This document shows, piece after piece, positions 1 through 8,505 of a DNA stretch of 64,000 nucleotides. The DNA is taken from positions 1-64,000 of the forward strand of contig CAZWYF010000014.1 of assembly GCA_964637835.1 (NCBI GenBank), given 5' to 3'. Both the position numbers and the translations under genes were made by a program. Each line of letters opens with the position of its first letter. Within the stretch, counting starts at the first letter, position 1. The notes below the pieces were generated by a model. That model was not told where the DNA came from and made no database searches. It worked only from the letters and a program-made list of their open reading frames with translations. The DNA is from Glo-17 sp964637835. GTDB lineage: Bacteria > Krumholzibacteriota > Krumholzibacteriia > LZORAL124-64-63.

Positions 1-3
1 CGG

Positions 4-82
4 TGGTGGGCGATACTGGATTCGAACCAGTGACCTCTTGTCTGTCAAACAAGCGCTCTAACCAAAACTGAGCTAATCGCCC
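4..82 (-). tRNA. tRNA-Val (GAC anticodon)
   Basis: The minus strand folds as a complete cloverleaf. The acceptor stem GGGCGAT pairs with ATCGCCC, followed by discriminator A and an encoded CCA at 6-4. The T arm contains GGTTCGAATCC. The anticodon stem CTTGT/ACAAG closes the loop TTGACAG, giving anticodon GAC, which reads the valine codon GUC. Asp (GUC anticodon) was considered and excluded, because the loop reads G-A-C in the 5' to 3' direction. It has its own promoter just upstream and sits after the terminator of the sigma factor gene. Confidence 0.93.
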
Positions 83-95
83 ACCGGGAGGAGCA

Positions 96-123
96 AATCT
101 AGCATCGACCCCCGAAAAGTCAA
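96..123 (-). promoter_or_regulatory. Promoter of tRNA-Val
   Basis: Reading on minus, TTGACT (123-118) is followed by a 16-bp spacer and TAGATT (101-96). The predicted start lies about 7 bases before the tRNA 5' end. It sits between the T-tract of the sigma-factor terminator and the tRNA, where a promoter is needed. Confidence 0.6.
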
Positions 124-146
124 CCTTCCGGCCACCCCGTGCCCCC

Positions 147-177
147 AAAAAAACGGGGCGCCCCGCGGGGGCGCCCC
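147..177 (-). terminator. Rho-independent terminator of the primary sigma factor gene
   Basis: A perfect 8-bp stem, GGGGCGCC/GGCGCCCC, spans 155-177 around a 7-base loop. On the minus strand it is followed by seven T residues (153-147). It lies about 50 bases beyond the stop codon of the sigma factor gene. Confidence 0.85.
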
Positions 178-224
178 ATCTCCGTCGCCTGCCGGCGACC
201 GGCACGGCCAGTGGCCATCCCGGC

Positions 225-1079
225 CTAGCCGAGGAAGTCCACCAGCTTCTCGCCGTTGACCGCCTGGCGGATCTTCTTGAGCGCCTGGTTGCGGATCTGA
301 CGCACGCGCTCGCGCGATAGCTTGATGTCCTGGCCGATGGCCTCCAGGGAACTGGTCTCCTGGTCGCCCAGGCCGTAGTAGCGCATGACGATGTCGCGCT
401 CGCGGGGCGAGAGCAGGTCCAGCGCCTCGGCCACCTCGAGCTGCAGCTCGTCCATGACGAACCCGTCCTCCGGATTCAGATCCTCGGGGTCGATGAGGGT
501 CTCGGCCAGGGTGACGTCGTCGTCGTAGATGGTCTGGTCGAGGCTGACCATGGGGCGGCTCGCCGCACGGATCTGGCCCATCTTGCGGATGGTGAGCTGC
601 AGTCGCTCGGCGATCTCGTCCTCCTGGGCGGGACGGCCGTTCTTCTGCTCGAGCGCCTGGGCGGTGCGCTTGATCTTCTGCGCCTGCTGGCTGCGGTTGA
701 TGGGCAGCCGCACGGTGTTGGTCTGCTCGGCGATGGCCTTCTGGATGGCCTGTCGGATCCACCATACCGCGTAGCTGATGAACCGGAAGTCGCGGCGCTC
801 ATCGAAGCGCTTGGCCGCCGTGATCAGGCCGATGTTGCCCTCGGCGATCAGGTCCATGTAGCTCAGTCCCTGGTTCAGGAACTTCTTCGCCACGCTCACC
901 ACGAACCGCAGGTTGGCGTTCACCAGCTTGTCCAGCGCGTCCTTGTCGCCCTCGCGGATGCGTCGGGCGAGCTCGAATTCCTCCTCCTTGGTCAGCAGAT
1001 CGTGCTTGCCGATCATCTGCAGGTAGTGCTGCAGGCTGGCATCCTCACGACGATCGCTGCTCAGCTCGACTTCGTACAT
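225..1079 (-). CDS. rpoD: Primary (group 1/2) sigma-70 factor, short form
   Basis: This 284-residue sigma factor directs RNA polymerase to housekeeping promoters. Region 1.2 is followed by region 2, where NANLRFVVSVAKKF and the -10-reading segment ISYAVWWIRQAI are intact. Region 3 follows, then region 4 with a clear helix-turn-helix (LSRERVRQI). The long N-terminal region 1.1 of proteobacterial RpoD is absent, as in the roughly 285-residue primary sigma factors of Bacteroidetes and relatives. The start at 1079 is chosen because GGAGG lies just before it and because the upstream promoter rules out the longer frame, whose ATG at 1274 would sit inside the -10 box. It could be a stationary-phase paralogue, but housekeeping context next to dnaK favours the main factor. 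Confidence 0.9.
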   Translation of the reverse strand: MYEVELSSDRREDASLQHYLQMIGKHDLLTKEEEFELARRIREGDKDALDKLVNANLRFVVSVAKKFLNQGLSYMDLIAEGNIGLITAAKRFDERRDFRFISYAVWWIRQAIQKAIAEQTNTVRLPINRSQQAQKIKRTAQALEQKNGRPAQEDEIAERLQLTIRKMGQIRAASRPMVSLDQTIYDDDVTLAETLIDPEDLNPEDGFVMDELQLEVAEALDLLSPRERDIVMRYYGLGDQETSSLEAIGQDIKLSRERVRQIRNQALKKIRQAVNGEKLVDFLG

Positions 1080-1273
1080 TCTGGGCTCCTCCCTCATCCA
1101 GGGAGCCGCGGAGCGGCCTGGTTGGTAACTGCGGTCCCGGGCTGCCGGGTGCGGCCCGGCCGCAGGAATCAGCGTCTTCTCACACGTTCGGCCGGGACGG
1201 GATGATACGCCCGTCGGCCCGTCGAGTTCCACCGAAATGCGGATAACCGAGGTATGGAAATCGACGTGGCGCA

Positions 1274-1302
1274 ATCCTAGACGGCGGCCCCGCTCCTGTC
1301 AA
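1274..1302 (-). promoter_or_regulatory. Promoter of the primary sigma factor gene
   Basis: On minus, a perfect TTGACA (1302-1297), a 17-bp spacer and TAGGAT (1279-1274) form the best sigma-70-type promoter in the window. The expected start near 1267 gives a leader of roughly 190 bases before the start codon. Confidence 0.75.
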
Positions 1303-1334
1303 GCATCTTTTTCGATATTTCTGGACAAAACATA

Positions 1335-1368
1335 GACGGGGCATGGCAACCCGGTGCCACGCCCCGTC
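1335..1368 (-). terminator. Terminator after dnaK
   Basis: The stem GACGGGGC/GCCCCGTC (1335-1342 with 1361-1368) continues as TGGCA/TGCCA around a 6-base loop. On minus it is followed by TATGTTTTG, a modest T-rich run. It begins 11 bases after the dnaK stop codon. Confidence 0.75.
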
Positions 1369-1378
1369 TTGATGAGAA

Positions 1379-3313
1379 TCACTTGTCGTCGACCTCTTCG
1401 TACTCGGCGTCGACGGAATCATCGCCATCGGCACCGCCGGAGGAATCCTGAGCCCCCGGATCGGCGCCGCCGGCGGCCTCCTGAGCCTGCTCCGCCCCAG
1501 CCTGGGCCTGCGCGGCCTTCTCGTAGGCCTTGCTCGCCAGCTCCTGGACAGAGTTCAGGAGAGCGTCCTTGGCGGTGCGGATGATGTCCGTATCCTCGCC
1601 AGTGAGCGCCTCCTCCAGGGCCTTGATCTTGGTCTCGACGTCCTGCTTGAGGCTGTCCTCGGCGTCGTCGCCCAGCTCCTCCAGGCTCTTGCGGGCCTGG
1701 AGGACCAGGCTCTCGGACTCGTTCCTCAGGTCCACCAGCTCGCGACGGTGCTTGTCGGCCTCGGCGTTGGCCTCGGCGTCCTTGACCATGCGATCGATCT
1801 CCTGGTCGCTCAGGCCGCTGGAGGCCTGGATGCGGATGGACTGCTCCTTGCCGGTGGCCTTGTCCACGGCCGAGACCGAGAGGATGCCGTTGGCGTCGAT
1901 GTCGAAGGTGACCTCGATCTGCGGCACGCCGCGCGGCGCCGGCGGGATGCCGGTGAGCTGGAACCGTCCGATGGACTTGTTGTCCATGGCCATCTCCCGC
2001 TCGCCCTGCAGGACGTGGATGTCCACCTTGTCCTGGTTGTCCGCGGCCGTGGAGAACACCTGGCTCTTGCGCGTGGGGATGGTGGTGTTGCGGTCGATGA
2101 GCCGCGTCATCACCCCGCCCAGGGTCTCGATGCCCAGGCTCAGGGGCGTGACGTCCAGCAGGACGATGTCGCCGAGGTCGTCACCGGCGAGCACGCCGCC
2201 CTGGATGGCCGCGCCCATGGCCACCACCTCGTCGGGGTTGACCGAACGGTTGGGCTCCTTCTCGAACAGCTCCTTGACCTTCGCCGCCACCGCCGGGATC
2301 CGGGTGGAGCCGCCCACGAGGATCACCTCGTCGATGTCCGCCGGCTTCAGGTCCGCGTCCTTCATGGCGTCCAGGCAGGGCTGCACGGTGCGCGCGACCA
2401 GGTCGGCCACCAGCGACTCGAACTTGGCGCGCGTCAGCGTGACGGCCAGGTGCTTGGGGTTGCCGTCCACCGCGGTGATGAAGGGCAGGTTGATCTCGGT
2501 CTGGCTCGAACTGCTGAGCTCGCACTTGGCCCGCTCGGCAGCCTCCTTCAGTCGCTGCAGCGCCATGGCGTCCTTGCTCAGATCGATGCCTTCCTGGTGC
2601 AGGAAGGTCTCCACCAGGTAGTCCATGACCTTCTGGTCGAAGTCGTCGCCGCCGAGGTGGGTGTCGCCATTGGTGGCCTTGACCTCGAACACGCCGTCGG
2701 CGATCTCGAGGATGGAGATGTCGAAGGTGCCGCCACCGAGATCGAACACCGCCACCATCTCGTCCTTCTGCTTCTGCAGGCCATAGGCCATGGCCGCGGC
2801 GGTGGGCTCGTTGACGATGCGCTTGACCTCCAGGCCGGCGATCTTGCCGGCGTCCTTGGTGGCCTGGCGCTGGCTGTCGTTGAAGTACGCCGGCACGGTG
2901 ATCACCGCGTCGGTGACCTCCTCGCCCAGGTACTCCTCGGCGATCTCCTTGAGGTTGCGCAGCACCTGCGCCGAGATCTCCGGCGGGGTGAACTCGCCCG
3001 CCTCGGTCTTGATGCGCACCACGCCGCCGGGGCCCTCGGTCACCTGGTAGGGCACCTCGTCGATCTCCGTGGCCACCTCCGCGTGCTGGCGGCCCATGAA
3101 GCGCTTGATGGAGTAGACGGTATTGGTGGGGTTGGTCACGGCCTGCCGCTTGGCCAGCAGGCCCACGAGGCGCTCGCCGTTCTTGTTCCACGCCACCACC
3201 GACGGGGTGGTGCGGTTGCCTTCCTTGTTCTGGATGACCTTGGGCTCGCCGCCCTCCATGATGGCGACCACGCTGTTGGTGGTGCCCAGATCGATCCCGA
3301 TGATCTTGCCCAT
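1379..3313 (-). CDS. dnaK: Hsp70 chaperone DnaK
   Basis: This 644-residue ATP-dependent chaperone refolds and protects proteins together with DnaJ and GrpE in the cytoplasm. The N-terminal nucleotide-binding domain opens with GIDLGTTNSVVAIMEGG and contains the signature VFDLGGGTFDISIL. The substrate-binding domain includes DVTPLSLGIETLGG and is followed by a helical lid. The tail is acidic and Gly/Ala-rich and ends EYEEVDDK, as in bacterial DnaK. The length is normal. AGAGGAG precedes the ATG. Neither dnaJ nor grpE is adjacent, and no CIRCE operator was found in the 160-base leader, so how heat shock controls it is not visible here. Confidence 0.97.
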   Translation of the reverse strand: MGKIIGIDLGTTNSVVAIMEGGEPKVIQNKEGNRTTPSVVAWNKNGERLVGLLAKRQAVTNPTNTVYSIKRFMGRQHAEVATEIDEVPYQVTEGPGGVVRIKTEAGEFTPPEISAQVLRNLKEIAEEYLGEEVTDAVITVPAYFNDSQRQATKDAGKIAGLEVKRIVNEPTAAAMAYGLQKQKDEMVAVFDLGGGTFDISILEIADGVFEVKATNGDTHLGGDDFDQKVMDYLVETFLHQEGIDLSKDAMALQRLKEAAERAKCELSSSSQTEINLPFITAVDGNPKHLAVTLTRAKFESLVADLVARTVQPCLDAMKDADLKPADIDEVILVGGSTRIPAVAAKVKELFEKEPNRSVNPDEVVAMGAAIQGGVLAGDDLGDIVLLDVTPLSLGIETLGGVMTRLIDRNTTIPTRKSQVFSTAADNQDKVDIHVLQGEREMAMDNKSIGRFQLTGIPPAPRGVPQIEVTFDIDANGILSVSAVDKATGKEQSIRIQASSGLSDQEIDRMVKDAEANAEADKHRRELVDLRNESESLVLQARKSLEELGDDAEDSLKQDVETKIKALEEALTGEDTDIIRTAKDALLNSVQELASKAYEKAAQAQAGAEQAQEAAGGADPGAQDSSGGADGDDSVDAEYEEVDDK

Positions 3314-3476
3314 GGTCGGACTCCTCTGTCGCCAGGGTGATGGGTCGTCACTTGATCACTGGATTCAAATACAAGACCCGTGCCCGCCGTCGGCCATGGT
3401 CGACATCCGCATCACTCGTTGCCATCAGAGGAGTTGAGAGAATCGGCCAGATCCTGAGGAACCGGACCAGCTGCCA

Positions 3477-4451
3477 TCACGGCAGCCCGACCGCCTTTCC
3501 GTCATGACGCGGGCCCCGATCTGCCATGCCGCGGCAGTATTCCGCCAGAACGGCGGCATCCATCAGCCGGAAGAACGCCGCCTCGGCCAGCGGGCGCCGG
3601 CCGGGAGCCGGCCAGTGACGGACCAGGCCGCGCGCCAGCGCCCCCGCCGGGCCGCGGAGCGCGGCGCGGAAGAGCCGCCGCCCGACACCGGGCGCCACCC
3701 CCGGCGCGTCGATCACCAGGTCCAGGCGCATCTCTGGCAGCCGGTGCGGGTGGCGTTCCGCGATCTGCTGCAGGGACCCGTGGGCGCAGGCCCGCTTCTT
3801 CTGCAGGTACTGGTCCAGGGTATGGTGATGGATGTGCCACGGCACCGGCCGGGGCAGGACCTGGAAACGCACGCCTTCATCCTCGAGGCGGAAGCCGAGG
3901 TCCATGTCCTCGAAGCCGTAGGCCGAGAAGCCCTCGTCGAAACCACCGATCCGCGCCAGGGCTTCCCGCGGCACGGCGGCGTTCTGGGTGACCAGGTACT
4001 TCCCGGGCGCCGGTCCCGGCGCCAGCTTCGCCACGCCCCGGGTATCGAGGTAGCGGAAATGGGCCCCGTCGACGATCTCCGGCGCGGTCACGGCCGGGCC
4101 GATGGTGCCGAACGCGGGGTCGCGGCCCAGGAGATCCAGGTGAGCGCGCAGCAGCCCCGGCGGGGCCAGGATGTCGTCGTCGAGGAAGAGCACCCAGCGG
4201 CCGCGAGCCTGCCGCCAGCCCAGGTTGCGGGCGGCGGCGCGCCCCACGTTGCGGCCAGGGTGCACGGGGCGGATCCGGGGATCGGCGGCGGCGGCGGCGG
4301 CCAGGTGCGCCGCCGTGTCGTCCCGGGAGTCGTCGTCCACCACCACCATCTCCCAGCCATCCGTGTCCAGATCCTGGGCCTGGAGCGCCGCCAGCGTGCG
4401 CGCCAGCAGGGGTCGCTTGTCCCGCGACGGGATCACCACCGAGAGGATCAC
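3477..4451 (-). CDS. Family 2 glycosyltransferase
   Basis: This is a 324-residue inverting GT-A glycosyltransferase that should transfer a sugar from a nucleotide donor to a growing surface glycan at the cytoplasmic face. The N-terminus MILSVVIPSRDKRPLL starts the nucleotide-binding fold. VVVDDDSRDDT and the metal-binding LFLDDDILAPPG follow, and GFEDMDLGFRL matches the C-terminal galactosyltransferase-type acceptor motif. It starts with GTG at 4451, overlapping the stop of the upstream GT4 gene in a GTGA arrangement, so the two are translationally coupled. Donor and acceptor cannot be told from sequence. Confidence 0.88.
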   Translation of the reverse strand: MILSVVIPSRDKRPLLARTLAALQAQDLDTDGWEMVVVDDDSRDDTAAHLAAAAAADPRIRPVHPGRNVGRAAARNLGWRQARGRWVLFLDDDILAPPGLLRAHLDLLGRDPAFGTIGPAVTAPEIVDGAHFRYLDTRGVAKLAPGPAPGKYLVTQNAAVPREALARIGGFDEGFSAYGFEDMDLGFRLEDEGVRFQVLPRPVPWHIHHHTLDQYLQKKRACAHGSLQQIAERHPHRLPEMRLDLVIDAPGVAPGVGRRLFRAALRGPAGALARGLVRHWPAPGRRPLAEAAFFRLMDAAVLAEYCRGMADRGPRHDGKAVGLP

Positions 4452-5605
4452 CGCGCCCCTCCCCCGCCGGTCGTGCCTGCCAGCGCCGGCAGGCCCACGG
4501 CGTCCGGCCAGACGGGCTCACGGGCCACCAGCGCGCGGAAGATGGCATCCACGTGGGCCATGTTGGCGTCGAACCCGAAGAGGCGTTCCGCCACCGCGCG
4601 GGCGGCCGTGCCGTGCCGCCGACGAGCCGCCGGTCCGGCGGCGTAGTCGAGCATGGCGGCGGCGAGCCGCCCCACGTCCCGCGGCGGCACCACGCGGCCG
4701 GTCTGGCCGTCGGTCACCCACTCGCAGGCCGAGGGCAGGGACGACACCACGCAGGCCCGACCGCAGCTCATGGCCTCCAGCAGGCTGACCGCCGTGGCGT
4801 CCACCGACGGCACCGAGAGGAACACGTCGCCGGCGCACAGTGCCGTGGCGAACTGGTCGTGCGGGATCCGCCCCACCACCCGCGCGGCCTCGCCCAGCCC
4901 CGCCTCGGCGACCTGTCGCTCGAACGGCGCGGGGTCGCCCTCGTAACCGGCGAAGAGGAACCGCGCCCGCGGCACGGCCTGGCGAACCCGCGCCGCCGCG
5001 GCGATGATCACGTCGATGTTGTAGTACGGCTGGGTGTAGCTGCGCGGCGAGAAGTAGACCAGATCCTCCGGACCGAACCCGTGGGCCGCCCGCCAGGCGG
5101 TGGCGTCGTGGGGGCGGAAGCGCTCCAGGTCCACGCCCCACAGCACGCGGAACGACCGCCGCGGATCGGCGCCCAGCCGGGTGCAGGCCACGTGCAGGAT
5201 GTCGGCGGAATCCCCGGTCAGGGCATCGCACGAACCGAGCGCTCGGCGCGCCAGCCAGCCCTTGAGCGGGTTCTCGAAGGGCGTGACGTAGACATCGTCG
5301 CCCCAGACGGTCAGCACGTTGGGATGGAAGCCGGAGAAGTGGCCCCAGTAGCCGTAACCGGTCAGGAAATGGGTGTTGAGCAGGTCGGGTGCGATCTCCC
5401 GCAGCAGGCCCCTCACCACCGCGAGCGATCGCCAGTAGCGCACGGGCTTGCCCGGGCCGTCCCGGGTGATGTCGTGGACGGTGACCCCGGCCACCGGTCC
5501 CGGCTGCACGGTGAGCAGGTGGCACTCGTGGCCACGGGCGGCGAACCACTGGATCCAGCGCTCGGTGTGGATGTGGCGACCGATGGAGAGGAAGGCCAGG
5601 CGCAT
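4448..5605 (-). CDS. Family 4 glycosyltransferase
   Basis: A 385-residue retaining GT-B enzyme. The N-terminal half begins MRLAFLSIGRHIHTERW and carries the acceptor domain (THFLTGYGYWG). The C-terminal half has the donor-binding stretch VFLSVPSVDATAVSLLEAM with the conserved Glu, and SCGRACVVSS after it. The frame stays open upstream through two tRNA genes, but that extension is only tRNA sequence read as protein; the ATG at 5605 matches the family N-terminus. It lies downstream of tRNA-Leu and overlaps the GT2 gene by four bases. Its role in surface polysaccharide or glycolipid synthesis is inferred from neighbours. Confidence 0.88.
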   Translation of the reverse strand: MRLAFLSIGRHIHTERWIQWFAARGHECHLLTVQPGPVAGVTVHDITRDGPGKPVRYWRSLAVVRGLLREIAPDLLNTHFLTGYGYWGHFSGFHPNVLTVWGDDVYVTPFENPLKGWLARRALGSCDALTGDSADILHVACTRLGADPRRSFRVLWGVDLERFRPHDATAWRAAHGFGPEDLVYFSPRSYTQPYYNIDVIIAAAARVRQAVPRARFLFAGYEGDPAPFERQVAEAGLGEAARVVGRIPHDQFATALCAGDVFLSVPSVDATAVSLLEAMSCGRACVVSSLPSACEWVTDGQTGRVVPPRDVGRLAAAMLDYAAGPAARRRHGTAARAVAERLFGFDANMAHVDAIFRALVAREPVWPDAVGLPALAGTTGGGGAR

Positions 5606-5693
5606 GCTCGCTTCCCGGATGCTCGGTGGCGCCACCGGGCCACGGGCATCCCGCGGCCGCGGGGGCGGCGGGCCGGAGCGATGGCGTTCCTGC

Positions 5694-5781
5694 TGGTGCC
5701 GGGAGCCGGACTCGAACCGGCACGCTACAACGTAGCGCAGGATTTTAAGTCCCGTGCGTCTACCAGTTCCGCCATCCCGGC
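5694..5781 (-). tRNA. tRNA-Leu (UAA anticodon)
   Basis: A class II tRNA with a long variable arm (GCTACGTTGTAGC). The acceptor stem GCCGGGA pairs with TCCCGGC, then discriminator A and an encoded CCA. The anticodon loop CTTAAAA gives UAA. No separate promoter is visible, so it is probably made with the tRNA-Cys just upstream and processed out. Confidence 0.95.
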
Positions 5782-5878
5782 ACCGGGAGGCGATCCCCGG
5801 AGCCGGCAGGTCCGGCCCACGCGGGCCCGACCGGGGAACCGCCGGCGGCGCGTCGTGTCGGCTCGGGGGGAAAAGAGA

Positions 5879-5953
5879 TGGAGGCGGCACCCGGACTCGA
5901 ACCGGGGATAACGGTTTTGCAGACCGTCGCCTTAGCCTCTTGGCTATGCCGCC
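5879..5953 (-). tRNA. tRNA-Cys (GCA anticodon)
   Basis: The acceptor stem GGCGGCA pairs with TGCCGCC, with discriminator U as expected for cysteine tRNA and an encoded CCA at 5881-5879. The anticodon stem ACGGT/ACCGT closes the loop CTGCAAA, giving GCA. It is the middle member of the Gly-Cys-Leu cluster, a grouping common in many bacteria. Confidence 0.95.
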
Positions 5954-5966
5954 TCGCTCACCGGCA

Positions 5967-5995
5967 AGTATCCACGCTGGGCAGCGACCTGTCAA
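5967..5995 (-). promoter_or_regulatory. Promoter of tRNA-Cys/tRNA-Leu
   Basis: TTGACA (5995-5990), a 17-bp spacer and GATACT (5972-5967) on minus place a start about 7 bases before the tRNA-Cys 5' end. Confidence 0.6.
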
Positions 5996-6070
5996 GGCCG
6001 CCGCCGCCGCGGGTCGCCACCGCAACCCGCTGGCGCGAGGCTGGTTGGCGCGATTGCCGGGCAAAGAAAA

Positions 6071-6146
6071 TGGAGCGGGCAACGAGACTCGAACTCGCGA
6101 CCACTACCTTGGCAAGGTAGTGCTCTACCAACTGAGCTATGCCCGC
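6071..6146 (-). tRNA. tRNA-Gly (GCC anticodon)
   Basis: The acceptor stem GCGGGCA pairs with TGCCCGC, discriminator U, encoded CCA at 6073-6071. The anticodon stem CTACC/GGTAG closes the loop TTGCCAA, giving GCC. The T arm reads GAGTTCGAGTCTC. First gene of the Gly-Cys-Leu cluster. Confidence 0.95.
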
Positions 6147-6163
6147 TCCGTGTTGGTCCCGAA

Positions 6164-6192
6164 TAGATATACGGTGAGGTGCCCGATGTCAA
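6164..6192 (-). promoter_or_regulatory. Promoter of tRNA-Gly
   Basis: TTGACA (6192-6187), a 17-bp spacer and TATCTA (6169-6164) on minus; a shifted TATATC with a shorter spacer overlaps it. It reaches four bases into the end of the upstream GT4 gene and would start RNA about 11 bases before the tRNA. Confidence 0.6.
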
Positions 6193-7334
6193 CCGCCGCC
6201 AGCGGATTTTTCGCGCTCGGCGAGCAGCCCGCGGTACAGCTCCGCCGTGCGGGCGGCGACACGGTCCCAGGAGTAGTGCTCGATGGCGTGGATCTGGCCA
6301 CCCTCGGCCAGGGCGGCACGGCGCGACGGGTCCCGGAGCAGCGACTCGAGCTGTTCGCGGAGCGCGGTGGCATCGCCCGACGGGAACACCGCGGCGTGGC
6401 CACTGGCCGCCTCGAGGTTGGGCGGGATGTCGCTCACCAGGCAGCAGCGCCCGTACCCCATCCCCTCCAGCAGCGTGATGGACAGGCCCTCGAGGGTGGA
6501 CGGCAGCACCATCACCGTGGCCTGGCTGAAGAGCGCCTCGAGCAGCGTGCCGTGGACGTAGCCGAGGAACCGCACCTCGGGATGCGCGCGGCGTTTCAGG
6601 TCGGCGGCGTACCCATCGGTGAAGCCGGCGTCGCCGGCGACCAGCAGCGGATACCGGCGGCGCAGATCCTCCGGCAGGCGGGCATGGGCCTCGAGCAGCA
6701 GGTGGCAACCCTTCTCCGGTACCAGCCGCGCGGCGAAGAGGATGAAATCCGCGGGCAGGCCCTCGGCCGCGAGCACTCCCGCCTCGCGATAGACGGGCGG
6801 CGTGATGCCGTTGGGGATGTAGTCGGTGACCGCCTGGTGGGCCTCGCGGTAGTGCTCGCGCAGGGCGCGCGAGACCACCACCGTGCGATGCGGCAGCCGG
6901 GCGCTGGCCGTCTCTCCCACCCGTAGCACGGATCGCGCCACCACGCCCCACTTGTCCCGCGCCCAGTCCAGCCCGTGCACCGTGGTGACGGTGGCCAGCC
7001 CGGCCAGTCGTGGCAGCCAGGCCAGCAGCCCCGGGCCGAGGGCATGGTAGTGCACGATGTCCGGCCGGCGGCGCAGGACGTCCAGCGAGCTGATGGCCGT
7101 GTGGCTGATGGCGTCGAGGTGCTTGGTGGGGATGCTCGGGCGCCGCAGGACCGTGACGCCAGCCACGTCCGCGGCGCCGTCCAGATCGCTGTAATGCGGC
7201 CGGCTGTAGATGTCGACCACGAAGCCGAGCGGCACGAGCCGGCGCGCCAGCTCGGCGACGTGCCGCTCGATGCCGCCGTGGACGGGCGGGTAGCCCTTCT
7301 GGCCGATCATGGCCACGCGGATGGGTGGCGCCAC
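6189..7334 (-). CDS. Family 4 glycosyltransferase
   Basis: This 381-residue GT-B enzyme resembles the mannosyl/rhamnosyl transferases of exopolysaccharide clusters. The N-terminus has IGQKGYPPVHGGIERHV, a glycine-rich acceptor-domain loop typical of WcaC/RfaG-like proteins. VHYHALGPGLLAW and TVHGLDW follow. The donor site contains FAARLVPEKGCHLLLEAH and LPSTLEGLSITLLEGMGYG with the conserved Glu pair. It starts with GTG at 7334 after GGGGGA. It follows the Gfo/Idh/MocA dehydrogenase at 39 bases, so the two are likely in one operon. The sugar is not identifiable. Confidence 0.9.
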   Translation of the reverse strand: MAPPIRVAMIGQKGYPPVHGGIERHVAELARRLVPLGFVVDIYSRPHYSDLDGAADVAGVTVLRRPSIPTKHLDAISHTAISSLDVLRRRPDIVHYHALGPGLLAWLPRLAGLATVTTVHGLDWARDKWGVVARSVLRVGETASARLPHRTVVVSRALREHYREAHQAVTDYIPNGITPPVYREAGVLAAEGLPADFILFAARLVPEKGCHLLLEAHARLPEDLRRRYPLLVAGDAGFTDGYAADLKRRAHPEVRFLGYVHGTLLEALFSQATVMVLPSTLEGLSITLLEGMGYGRCCLVSDIPPNLEAASGHAAVFPSGDATALREQLESLLRDPSRRAALAEGGQIHAIEHYSWDRVAARTAELYRGLLAEREKSAGGG

Positions 7335-7373
7335 GCTATCCCCCGCCGGGTCCTGCTGGCCCGGGGTTGCGGA

Positions 7374-8393
7374 TTACTGGGCGACCTCCACCGGATGACC
7401 ATCGTCCTTGATGGACAGGCAGGTCTTCTCGAGCACCTCGACCACCTCGAGGCCATGCCGGCCCGAGCTGATGCACTCGGCGTCGCCCTGGAGCACGTCC
7501 ACGAAGTGCTGCGCCTGGATCTTCAGCGGCTCGACCATGTCCACCCGCGGCATGAAGATGTCGCCGGAGCGCAGCGTGAGCTGGAACTCGCCGAAGTTAT
7601 CATAGTGGGGCTGGATCTCAACGCCCTTGTCGTAGACCTTGATCTTCTCGGTGGGGTCCACGTCATCGTAGACCAGCATCTTGCGACTGCCCACGAAGGT
7701 GGCCTTGCGGATCTTGTTGGGATCCAGCCAGCTGACGTGCACGTGGGCGATCTGGTGTCCGGGATACTCCAGGGTCAGGAAGGCCACGTCCTCGATGCCC
7801 TTGTCCTTCTGGACGTAGCAGCGGCCCGTCGCGCTGACCACCTGCGGCGTGGCGCCGAAGAGGTGGTTGAGCATGGCCACGTCGTGGGGCGCGAGGTCCC
7901 AGACCACGTTGACGTCCTTCTGGAAGATCCCCAGGTTCACGCGCGTGATCGACACGTAGTAGATCTGCCCGAGGTCGCCCTCGCCGATGAGCGAGCCGAT
8001 CTTCCGCACCGCGGGCGAGAAGAGGAAGGTGTGCCCCACCATGATCTGCAGCCCGCGTGCATCCGCCGCATCGTTCAGTCGGCGGCACTCCTCCGCCGAT
8101 GCCGCCATGGGCTTCTCCAGGAACAGGTGCTTGCCGGACTCGAGCACCTCGAGGCCCAGCGGGAAGTGGGTGGAGACCGGCGTGGCCACCACCACGGCAT
8201 CGAGGCTGCTGTCGCCCGTGATGTCGCGGTGATCGGTGGTGCGCTTGACCGTCGGGTACATGCCGCCCACGCGCTGCAGGCGCTCCGGATCGAGGTCGGC
8301 CATGGACACCAGCTCGACCTGGGGATTGTGGTGGAAATTCCTGATCAGGTTGGGGCCCCAGTACCCGCAGCCGATGACACCCATCCGGAGCAT
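7374..8393 (-). CDS. Gfo/Idh/MocA family NAD(P)-dependent sugar oxidoreductase
   Basis: A 339-residue dehydrogenase. The N-terminal Rossmann fold opens with MGVIGCGYWGPNLIRNF and carries the EKP signature at residues 93-95, whose Lys is catalytic in the family. The C-terminal half has the alpha/beta domain with VWDLAPHDVAMLNHL, where the His aligns with the catalytic position. The GCGYWGPN form is typical of members acting on UDP-sugars such as UDP-N-acetylglucosaminuronate (WlbA/WbpB type). With the initiating sugar transferase upstream and glycosyltransferases downstream, making a modified nucleotide sugar for a surface glycan is the best inference. No matching aminotransferase or acetyltransferase is adjacent. 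Confidence 0.85.
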   Translation of the reverse strand: MLRMGVIGCGYWGPNLIRNFHHNPQVELVSMADLDPERLQRVGGMYPTVKRTTDHRDITGDSSLDAVVVATPVSTHFPLGLEVLESGKHLFLEKPMAASAEECRRLNDAADARGLQIMVGHTFLFSPAVRKIGSLIGEGDLGQIYYVSITRVNLGIFQKDVNVVWDLAPHDVAMLNHLFGATPQVVSATGRCYVQKDKGIEDVAFLTLEYPGHQIAHVHVSWLDPNKIRKATFVGSRKMLVYDDVDPTEKIKVYDKGVEIQPHYDNFGEFQLTLRSGDIFMPRVDMVEPLKIQAQHFVDVLQGDAECISSGRHGLEVVEVLEKTCLSIKDDGHPVEVAQ

Positions 8394-8505
8394 GCCCGTT
8401 CCTTTCGTTGTCGCCTCGCGGGGCCCTTGCGGCCCGCCTGTGCCGTCCAGGTTGCTCGTGGTGACTTCGGTCGCTCCCGGATCGTCTTGAGCCCGATCCC
8501 CGGAA

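Noticed and set aside
1080..1274. A longer sigma factor starting at 1274
   Set aside because: That ATG overlaps the -10 box of the promoter, and the added 65 residues show no region 1.1 features.
1748..3340. A 530-codon open frame on the plus strand opposite dnaK
   Set aside because: It is the mirror of a real gene in G+C-rich DNA: composition is dominated by His, Gly, Leu and Val repeats without any domain, and dnaK on the other strand is certain.
3314..3476. CIRCE or sigma-32 promoter before dnaK
   Set aside because: No TTAGCACTC-type inverted repeat exists. A TTGAAT and ACCCAT pair was seen, but spacing and match are too weak to report as a site.
5606..6082. N-terminal extension of the GT4 gene
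   Set aside because: The added residues are translations of tRNA-Leu and tRNA-Cys, and the enzyme family starts at the ATG at 5605.
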